A DNA stretch of 30,104 bases from JBBIGV01 sp037447335 (lineage in GTDB: Bacteria > Bacteroidota > Ignavibacteria > Ignavibacteriales > Ignavibacteriaceae). The position numbers and the translations under genes are program-made. The notes under the pieces are model-generated. The model saw nothing but the letters and a program-made list of their open reading frames with translations, was not told where the DNA came from and did no database searches. The stretch is from positions 1 to 30,104 of the forward strand of contig JBBIGV010000039.1 of the NCBI GenBank assembly GCA_037447335.1. Direction: 5' to 3'. Positions 24,487 to 30,104 of this stretch are shown here, in pieces. Positions within the stretch are counted from its first letter, which is position 1, and each line of letters begins with the position of its first letter.

Positions 24487-24780
24487 TTACTTCCTGGGAA
24501 GTACAGCATCCTTAGCTGCTTTAGCTAATCTGAACTTCAAAACTTTCTTAGCAGGGATAACCATTGTCTGACCGGTAGCGGGATTTCTGCCCATTCTTTT
24601 ATTACGGTCAACCATAACAAGTTTACCAAGCCCAGGTATTACAAAAGATTTTTTAGCTTCTTCGTAAGATAGTGAAACCAGTTCATCCAAAAATTGCCCG
24701 GCAAGTTTCTTGGTAGTCCCGGTCTTCTTTGAAAGATGATCGAGAATCTGAGATTTAGTCATAGATTTTGATGCTGCCAT
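24487..24780 (-). CDS. HU-family histone-like DNA-binding protein
   Basis: This 97-residue nucleoid protein of the HU/IHF family dimerises and bends DNA. The N-terminal helical body (MTKSQILDHLSKKTGTTKK) is followed by the beta-arm with the signature GRNPATGQTMVIPA, whose proline intercalates in DNA, then KVLKFRLAKAAKDAV. Six extra residues (MAASKS) precede the usual start. AAAGGA lies about 8 bases before ATG. It is a monocistronic gene with its own terminator, divergent from the outer-membrane protein gene. Confidence 0.96.
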   Translation of the reverse strand: MAASKSMTKSQILDHLSKKTGTTKKLAGQFLDELVSLSYEEAKKSFVIPGLGKLVMVDRNKRMGRNPATGQTMVIPAKKVLKFRLAKAAKDAVLPRK

Positions 24781-24897
24781 TACGTGATCCTTTGATAGTT
24801 AATTAATATTTAATTCGAAGGCGAAAATAAAGATAATTTGCCATAAATAAAATATTGTGCCTGCACAAATGGAAATATTTTTTCAATCGTCTGAGCG

Positions 24898-24956
24898 TTA
24901 TCACCCTCGACCTTCGGGCTGAAATCAGTTATCATAAGAGTTTTGTGAAATGATAA
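24898..24956. promoter_or_regulatory. TTATCA/TGATAA motifs upstream of the outer-membrane protein gene
   Basis: GTTATCAC (24898-24905), then the inverted pair TTATCAT (24929-24935) and ATGATAA (24950-24956) lie between the HU and outer-membrane protein genes. The same TGATAA core forms a palindrome (28990-29005) upstream of the LytS/LytR operon. A shared regulator is possible but the motif is short and AT-rich. Confidence 0.25.
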
Positions 24957-25026
24957 TCTTTGCTGCTCACTTTTTTATTATTTAATTTGATAAAAAGATT
25001 TTTACAATCGTGTGCACATTTACCTG

Positions 25027-27018
25027 ATGATGAAAACAATAACACTTTTCTTTTTTATTAGCTGCTCCTCTCTTTGTGCGCAGGATTTTTTCAGTGTTAA
25101 AAGTGACACGGTCACTTCTCTCAATGATACTCTGTCAACTATCAACGATACGTTATTAACTGACTTCACAATAAAAACCCCGCCTGATTCTCTGCCTTAC
25201 ATAACCGAACCTGATACTTTAATTCCAATTTCTACGCTTCCTGTTACATCTAACAGCCGGATTATCTCTAACCGGGATATGCTGTTTTCCGATTACAGGT
25301 ATAGCGGTGATTTTCTCCGCCAATCCGCTTTTAATTTCATAAGAGATTTAGGATTTATCGGACAGCCGAATGAATCATTTATCTATGGATTTGGTCAGGG
25401 CTCTGCCAATATTTTATCGAATGGATTATTAATTAACGATTTACTAAAAGGAAGCTTCAACCTGAACCTGTTACAATCTGAATCAGTTGATTCCGTTGAA
25501 ATGATACCTCTGCCGCGCGGATTCTTGTATGGAGCAGATTTTAATCCGGTCTCGGTAAATTTTATTCTGAAAGATTTTATTTCAAACGTGCCTTACTCAC
25601 GGGTTAAATATTATGAGGGTCCAACCGGTGAGGCTATGGTAGATGTATTGTTCAACTCACTTATGGCTAGAAGACTTAATATGTTCTTGGATATAACCAA
25701 CAGAAAGGTTGACGCCGGTTACACTAACAGTAGTTTCAGCATCTGGCAGATGAAGTCTGCATTTAAGTATTTCTTTTCAAACAGAATTAACACAACAGGA
25801 TATTTTTCATACTCCCATTACAAAGCAGATCTTAATGGCGGGGTTGATGCAGATTCTATTCTTGCAACCGGTGCATTAATCGATGAGGTGATGTATAACC
25901 GTTTTCTCGCGCCTGTCAGATTCATCCGCCGTAATACAGAAGTGAAGCATTATAATTTTGGATTACGGGGATTCGCTGAACTTTTTCATGGAGGGCACAC
26001 TATTTTGGATTTATATCACCGGATTTATTTGAATACTTTGAACAATGTTGATGATGATAATAATCTGAATTCCAGGAATAAAAATAAATTATACGGAATA
26101 AACCTCAGGCATAATCATAAATCTGGTATTGTACTGACAAACATAACAGCAAATTATGAAAACAGCACGATAAGCAATTATGATAAATATGTAATCACAC
26201 AGGATTCGGTACGATATGCTTACGGCGAGTCTTCTTCAAAAATGAACAGGTATTTTATCATAGCATCACTTGGCGTTGAAATTGCAGAAGGTAAACTTTA
26301 TCCTTCAATATTCTATAGAACCAGCAGCACAAAAATTAATAATGATAGAACAAACTTTAGCGGCGGAGGAACTGATATAAGCTATTATCCATTGGAAGAA
26401 TTAAAACTTTATGCCGGTTATTCTGTTTTCAACTCTGTTCTTTCCGGGACAAATGTAAAGGTATTTGAAGCAGGGGCGGAGTTCATATACGAAGGGATAT
26501 ATGCCGGCACACGGTATTTCAGCGTTGAGGATTTCTTATTTACCTATGAAACTCACTTCACCGGTCCTGCCCCGGCAATCTTCCCAACAAATGAAAAAAA
26601 CAGAAAGGGACTTGGAGTAATATTGAATTATGATTTTGAATTTATAAAGATAGAAACCAACACATCATTTTATTTTTCTAAATCAACTGATAATCTTAAG
26701 CTGATCGAATTACCCGGGTTACAATTCAGCGGGGGGATTTACTATACCGGAAATTTATTCGACAACAACCTTGAGCTTAAAACAGGCTTCCGTTTTCATT
26801 ATATGGGAGAAAGAAATTCATTCGGAAATAATTTCAGCCCGGTAAAAGTAAGCCCGAATTACAAGCTTGATTTTACACTAGCCGGTGAAATTCAAAAATC
26901 GGCGATTGCTTACTTTGCCTGGGAAAATCTGCTGAACAATCTTTACTTCATAACGCCATACTATCCTATGCCGGAGCGAGGTGTAAGATTCGGAGTAGCA
27001 TGGGAAATTTTAAATTAA
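25027..27018 (+). CDS. Outer-membrane beta-barrel protein with TonB-receptor-like plug
   Basis: This protein of about 663 residues has a signal peptide ending near LCAQ. A Ser/Thr/Asp-rich N-terminal stretch with NDTL repeats is followed by a plug-like domain (FGQGSANILSNGLLINDLLKG, then SVDSVEMIPLPRGFLYGAD), which parallels the TonB-dependent receptor plug order. The rest is alternating barrel strands ending in AWENLLNNLYFITPYYPMPE and GVRFGVAWEILN. No TonB box is recognised, so it may be a receptor relative working as a porin or anchor. The nominal open frame begins at GTG 25012, but ATG at 25027 or 25030 gives the better signal peptide. Its stop is 2 bp from the convergent LytR-type gene. 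Confidence 0.85.
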   Translation: MMKTITLFFFISCSSLCAQDFFSVKSDTVTSLNDTLSTINDTLLTDFTIKTPPDSLPYITEPDTLIPISTLPVTSNSRIISNRDMLFSDYRYSGDFLRQSAFNFIRDLGFIGQPNESFIYGFGQGSANILSNGLLINDLLKGSFNLNLLQSESVDSVEMIPLPRGFLYGADFNPVSVNFILKDFISNVPYSRVKYYEGPTGEAMVDVLFNSLMARRLNMFLDITNRKVDAGYTNSSFSIWQMKSAFKYFFSNRINTTGYFSYSHYKADLNGGVDADSILATGALIDEVMYNRFLAPVRFIRRNTEVKHYNFGLRGFAELFHGGHTILDLYHRIYLNTLNNVDDDNNLNSRNKNKLYGINLRHNHKSGIVLTNITANYENSTISNYDKYVITQDSVRYAYGESSSKMNRYFIIASLGVEIAEGKLYPSIFYRTSSTKINNDRTNFSGGGTDISYYPLEELKLYAGYSVFNSVLSGTNVKVFEAGAEFIYEGIYAGTRYFSVEDFLFTYETHFTGPAPAIFPTNEKNRKGLGVILNYDFEFIKIETNTSFYFSKSTDNLKLIELPGLQFSGGIYYTGNLFDNNLELKTGFRFHYMGERNSFGNNFSPVKVSPNYKLDFTLAGEIQKSAIAYFAWENLLNNLYFITPYYPMPERGVRFGVAWEILN

Positions 27019-27020
27019 TA

Positions 27021-27740
27021 TTACAAGCTGAGCCTATCTTTAAACTTTATAGCCTGTCTTCTAGAAACTTCAATCTTATTACCGCCTTTAAGTTTAACAA
27101 GCAAACCGCCATTAAGCCAGGGTTCTATGTTCTCAATCCATTTCAGATTAACGATATGCTTGCGGTTGGCACGGAAGAATGATTTGCCATCCAGCCTTTC
27201 ATCGAGGTAGTTTAATGTTCTGAGAATAAGCGGTTTATTATCATCAAAATATAATCTCACATAATTACCTTCCGACTCAAATAACCTCACAGAAGAAAGT
27301 TTAACAAACCAGCAGCGATCGCCATCTTTCACAAATACCTGATCATCTTCAGTAAGCATCGGGAATTCATCACTGAGAGCTTCTTCTTTCTTATTTCTCT
27401 CAATTATTTTTTTGATTGTGTCCTCAAGGCGTTGGTGTTCGATCGGCTTGAGAAGATAATCAAGAGCATTATATTCAAAAGCTTTAAGCGCATATTCGTC
27501 GTATGCAGTAGTAAAAACAACAATCGGAACTTTATCAAGCTCTTCAAGAAGCTCAAACCCGTTTTTGCCGGGCATCTGAATATCAAGAAAGATAAGATCG
27601 GGAGAGAGTTCAGTAATTTTTTTTACAGCATCGTCCACATTTATGGCTTCACCAACAACATTAATATCTTTAAATGGAGTCAGAAGCCTTTTAAGTTCAA
27701 CCCTCGCTAAACGTTCATCGTCAATTATTAAAGCTTTCAT
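27021..27740 (-). CDS. LytTR-family response regulator
   Basis: This 239-residue regulator has a receiver domain with DDE (7-9), phosphoacceptor D53 (FLDIQMPG), FTTAYDEYALKAFEY and the KP pair near 97-98. A LytTR DNA-binding domain follows (about 135-236) with the usual LFESEGNYVRLYF, LNYLDERL, FFRANRKHIVNL and KIEVSRRQAIKFKDRL blocks. LytTR regulators bind paired short direct repeats. The start lies inside the kinase gene, overlapping it by 20 bp, so it is translationally coupled. The convergent outer-membrane protein gene ends 2 bp away. Confidence 0.95.
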   Translation of the reverse strand: MKALIIDDERLARVELKRLLTPFKDINVVGEAINVDDAVKKITELSPDLIFLDIQMPGKNGFELLEELDKVPIVVFTTAYDEYALKAFEYNALDYLLKPIEHQRLEDTIKKIIERNKKEEALSDEFPMLTEDDQVFVKDGDRCWFVKLSSVRLFESEGNYVRLYFDDNKPLILRTLNYLDERLDGKSFFRANRKHIVNLKWIENIEPWLNGGLLVKLKGGNKIEVSRRQAIKFKDRLSL

Positions 27741-28785
27741 TGGTCTTTGTTCCTCCTGTTGGGATTACTAATTCTGCAAGCACGCTGTCGTGCGTTTCAT
27801 TTTTAATTGAGAAATATGCATCCTCGCCGTATAAAATACTAAGGCGGTGCTTTGTATTGTTAATGCCGAATCCGGAGTTACTTTGAAGGTCTTTGGAATT
27901 TATCTGTCCGCTGTTGCGTATCTGAATGATCAATTTATAATCAAAAACCCTTGAAGTAATAACTACCTCGCCGCCCTGTGTGCGTTTTGATATGCCGTGT
28001 TTAAGCCCGTTCTCTACAAGAGTTTGTATCATCATAGGCGGTATCATAACACCTGTTGATGCAGGTTCAACATCTAACCTGTATTTCAGCCGTTCTTCGA
28101 ACCTGATAGCTTCGAGGGCAAGGTAATCCGAGACCGTTTGAAGTTCATCTTCCAGTGTTACTGTTTCCGATCTTTCTATCTTTAACGAATACCGAAGAAT
28201 ATTTGAGAGTTTTGTTACAGCAGTTTGAGCTCCAGCGGGATCTTCCTCTATCAATGCACGTATACTGTTTAGTGCGTTAAACATGAAATGAGGATTCAAC
28301 TGTGACTTAAGAGTTTTCAATTCAAAATCCTTAACTGCCGCCTCCCATATCAAAGATTCTATTTCTGCCTTTTTATAGTTTTCAAAATAATGTACAGAAA
28401 AATAGATCAGGTTCCACGCAAAAACTATACTGCTTACATTTATTACGCCCATCAGCGGGGTTGCAAATCTTAACTGTTCAGGCTCATATGCGCCTAACAA
28501 ATAATTTATTGTGAAAAAAATTCCGTAAAGCAAGTTCCCTATTATTATACTTGATATTAAAACCCTTGGAATAAGTTTTTTTAATGAAAGAGCAATCCAG
28601 TTATTTTTCTTTATAACATTTCGAAGCTGATGAGTAAGTAATACACCTGTTGAGGAAAGAATTGTCCATGAAACAATTCTTTTCCATGTAAACTCATCAG
28701 TTGAAGCAAGAACAATGAGATTGATAACTGCTATTAAAGTCCAGCCGGTTATCTGTGACAGCCAGTATATTTTTTTTCTCTCCAT
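27721..28785 (-). CDS. LytS/YehU-type sensor histidine kinase
   Basis: This kinase of the His_kinase (PF06580) family has about four N-terminal membrane helices within the first ~130 residues. A short coiled segment (EIESLIWEAAVKDFELKTLK) is followed by the phosphoacceptor H166 in LNPHFMFNAL. The ATP-binding region has PPMMIQTLVENGLKHGI (N box) and GFGINNTKHRL (G box). There is no separate sensory domain, so the membrane part probably senses. The start is uncertain: ATG at 28785 (used here, beginning MERKKIYWLSQITGW) fits family N-termini, while ATG 28839 or TTG 28875 would add 18 or 30 unconserved residues. It is the first gene of an operon with the overlapping LytTR regulator. Confidence 0.92.
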   Translation of the reverse strand: MERKKIYWLSQITGWTLIAVINLIVLASTDEFTWKRIVSWTILSSTGVLLTHQLRNVIKKNNWIALSLKKLIPRVLISSIIIGNLLYGIFFTINYLLGAYEPEQLRFATPLMGVINVSSIVFAWNLIYFSVHYFENYKKAEIESLIWEAAVKDFELKTLKSQLNPHFMFNALNSIRALIEEDPAGAQTAVTKLSNILRYSLKIERSETVTLEDELQTVSDYLALEAIRFEERLKYRLDVEPASTGVMIPPMMIQTLVENGLKHGISKRTQGGEVVITSRVFDYKLIIQIRNSGQINSKDLQSNSGFGINNTKHRLSILYGEDAYFSIKNETHDSVLAELVIPTGGTKTNESFNN

Positions 28786-28989
28786 TTTTTGATCTGCTTT
28801 TCTCAATTCCTTTTCATGAAAGCTGTTTGTACGTGTCATTGCCGGATTGAATACTGTAATATTATTGTTTATCAAATATAATCGTATATGAAATAATTTG
28901 ACATGCCGGGTGTAATAAGAAATTTGCTAACATCCTGCCGGTAACTGTATTAAACTGTGACAAAATTAGCCGGAATAGTTTTCAGGCAG

Positions 28990-29005
28990 TGATAAAATAT
29001 TATCA
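28990..29005. promoter_or_regulatory. Palindrome upstream of the LytS/LytR-type operon
   Basis: TGATAA (28990-28995) and TTATCA (29000-29005) are perfect inverted arms around AATA. The site lies in the 200-odd bp leader between the metalloprotease stop and the kinase start, where an operator could sit. The motif also appears upstream of the outer-membrane protein gene. Confidence 0.3.
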
Positions 29006-29080
29006 GAGGCGAAAGAAAATGATAGACGGGTTGTGCTGTTATGAAAAAATGATCGGAAATTTTAAATGACCCTGTAAGTA

Positions 29081-29935
29081 TTATTCCTTACTGGTTAATC
29101 GTTTGTGGTTCCCTAATTCAAGAACAGATCTTATTGCTTCAATATCACCGCGCGACAGTTCGATGTAATTCATCTCCGGATCTGAGCCGCTGTCAATGTA
29201 GGGATACATAAGATCTAAGGTGTTATTGCTATGTCCCAGTCCGAGTGCATGCCCCAATTCATGAATAATAGTAGTCTTAACTTCGCCATCTGAAATAATT
29301 TCATAATCGTGTTTCAGCAGACCTATTTCAATTACAGATTTCAGAATTCGGTTTTGACTGCCAAGTTCATACTCGGTTAAACCGATATAATTCTCATCAT
29401 ATTTGTGCATCAGGTTCTCTTCAAAGGTAATTAAAATATCCGCTTCATACGGCGAATGGATGTAGTGCAGCTTTATCCTGGGGTCTGCCGCTTTCCATAT
29501 TCTTATGGCATAATCAATGTATTCATAAAAAATACTCTTAAAGTAAGTTGATCCTGGTTTTTCAACAAAAATCTTTAGCGGAAAATCATCAACTTTCCAG
29601 TGTTTACCATTCCAAAGGGATTTGCCTGAGCGGTCAATCCTGAAATAATTCGGCGAGTAACGCGTATAACGAACTAAATTATTGCCGGGTGTAAATTCAG
29701 TAGTGTATTCGATTCTTTCGGGTTTGCGCCAATCTGGGTATTCTCTTCCATTCTCTATAAAAATATCGCCTGCTGACTGCCGGGAGCTTACAGCTTTGTC
29801 ATCGTTTAAATGGTATGAATATCTTACCGGCTTTTTCCCGGGCTGCTGCTGAACTGACCTGCTTTGAGCCGGTAAATCTGATAGCGATAAAAAGAATACA
29901 AACAATACAACGAGTAATATATTTCTGAATTTCAT
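29081..29935 (-). CDS. Secreted matrixin-like (M10-type) zinc metalloprotease
   Basis: This 284-residue protein has a signal peptide (MKFRNILLVVLFVFFLSLSD, cleavage near PAQS), so it acts outside the cytoplasm. A pro-region-like part of ~110 residues is followed by a metzincin catalytic domain. The zinc motif HELGHALGLGH (225-235) supplies three histidines and E226, and the Met-turn is DLMYP (M243). The upstream strand region (RIWKAADPRIKLHY, EADILITFEEN) fits the matrixin fold. There is no T9SS tail and no cysteine-switch motif in the pro-region. It is a single gene on the minus strand. Confidence 0.92.
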   Translation of the reverse strand: MKFRNILLVVLFVFFLSLSDLPAQSRSVQQQPGKKPVRYSYHLNDDKAVSSRQSAGDIFIENGREYPDWRKPERIEYTTEFTPGNNLVRYTRYSPNYFRIDRSGKSLWNGKHWKVDDFPLKIFVEKPGSTYFKSIFYEYIDYAIRIWKAADPRIKLHYIHSPYEADILITFEENLMHKYDENYIGLTEYELGSQNRILKSVIEIGLLKHDYEIISDGEVKTTIIHELGHALGLGHSNNTLDLMYPYIDSGSDPEMNYIELSRGDIEAIRSVLELGNHKRLTSKE

Positions 29936-30054
29936 ATTTCTGCCCGATTATGTGTTTAATTTTTTGCTGCCGGTTAATTAGTCTGTTATTAACAATTCCA
30001 AGATTAAAAAAGAAAATGTAATAATCCAGATAAAAAAAATCAGGAATACTATTT

Positions 30055-30104
30055 TCTTAATTCCGAGATAGAAATATCAGAAGGTCTGTTTAAAGAGCCA
30101 AAAA
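30055..30104. repeat. Right copy of 50-bp terminal inverted repeat
   Basis: The exact reverse complement of 4-53. On the plus strand it reads outward (TCTTAATTCCGAG first), so the window ends inside a second, oppositely placed copy of the same multicopy sequence. A frame open from about 30008 to the end covers it, but no start codon or family is recognised. Confidence 0.85.

Noticed and set aside
30008..30104. Open frame running off the right edge
   Set aside because: No start codon or recognisable domain; the left copy of the same sequence has a stop a few codons upstream, so coding is unsupported.

Overview
The window looks like AT-rich chromosomal DNA of an Ignavibacteria/Bacteroidota-type bacterium. 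It has a type IX secretion (T9SS) C-terminal domain with the QNYPNPFNPSTKI signature, two TonB-receptor-like outer-membrane proteins, a DUF4922 protein, and several genes with weak or no Shine-Dalgarno sites. No rRNA, tRNA, CRISPR array or complete insertion sequence was seen. A run of exactly 100 N (16530-16629) is a scaffold gap inside a repeat block. The two window ends carry a 50-bp inverted repeat, so the window is probably a whole scaffold that stops at two copies of a multicopy sequence.

Layout. 198-3079: a B-family DNA polymerase (Pol II type) with a C-terminal clamp-binding motif, then a convergent nitroreductase. 3280-4196: an ADP-ribosylglycohydrolase-like gene split by a 118-bp MITE; its metal-binding aspartates are also missing. 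4220-6978: mnmA, a divergent radical SAM/SPASM protein and a small membrane protein. 7058-10784: an OmpR-type two-component pair whose kinase has a one-base frameshift, divergent from an eight-heme cytochrome c carrying a T9SS sorting domain. 10934-14768: an AEC-family transporter and a convergent M16 peptidase, separated by a long inverted repeat with pseudoknot topology. 15060-16246: coupled DinB-like and PaiB-like genes.

16247-17070 is a scar region. It holds GC-rich palindromic repeats in direct and inverted orientation, a frameshifted 3' fragment of a DUF559 (Vsr-like endonuclease) gene, the assembly gap, and the 3' end of a DUF1697 gene that overlaps an SDR gene with an altered active site. 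18094-19811 holds a small membrane protein and a DUF885 lipoprotein.

19891-24350 is a minus-strand operon: TonB-dependent receptor, family 2 glycosyltransferase, DUF4922 HIT-like protein. 24487-24780 is an HU protein with a clear terminator. 25027-28785 pairs an outer-membrane barrel protein with a convergent LytS/LytR-type two-component system. 29081-29935 is a secreted matrixin-like metalloprotease.

The most interesting points are: (1) the cytochrome/two-component locus, suggesting regulated extracellular electron transfer; (2) the DUF559-linked palindromic repeat block, possibly an expanding element; (3) the ADP-ribosylhydrolase-like pseudoenzyme broken by a MITE; (4) the receptor-GT2-DUF4922 operon, a candidate glycan or nucleotide-sugar system; (5) the pseudoknot-like structure at 11921-11990.
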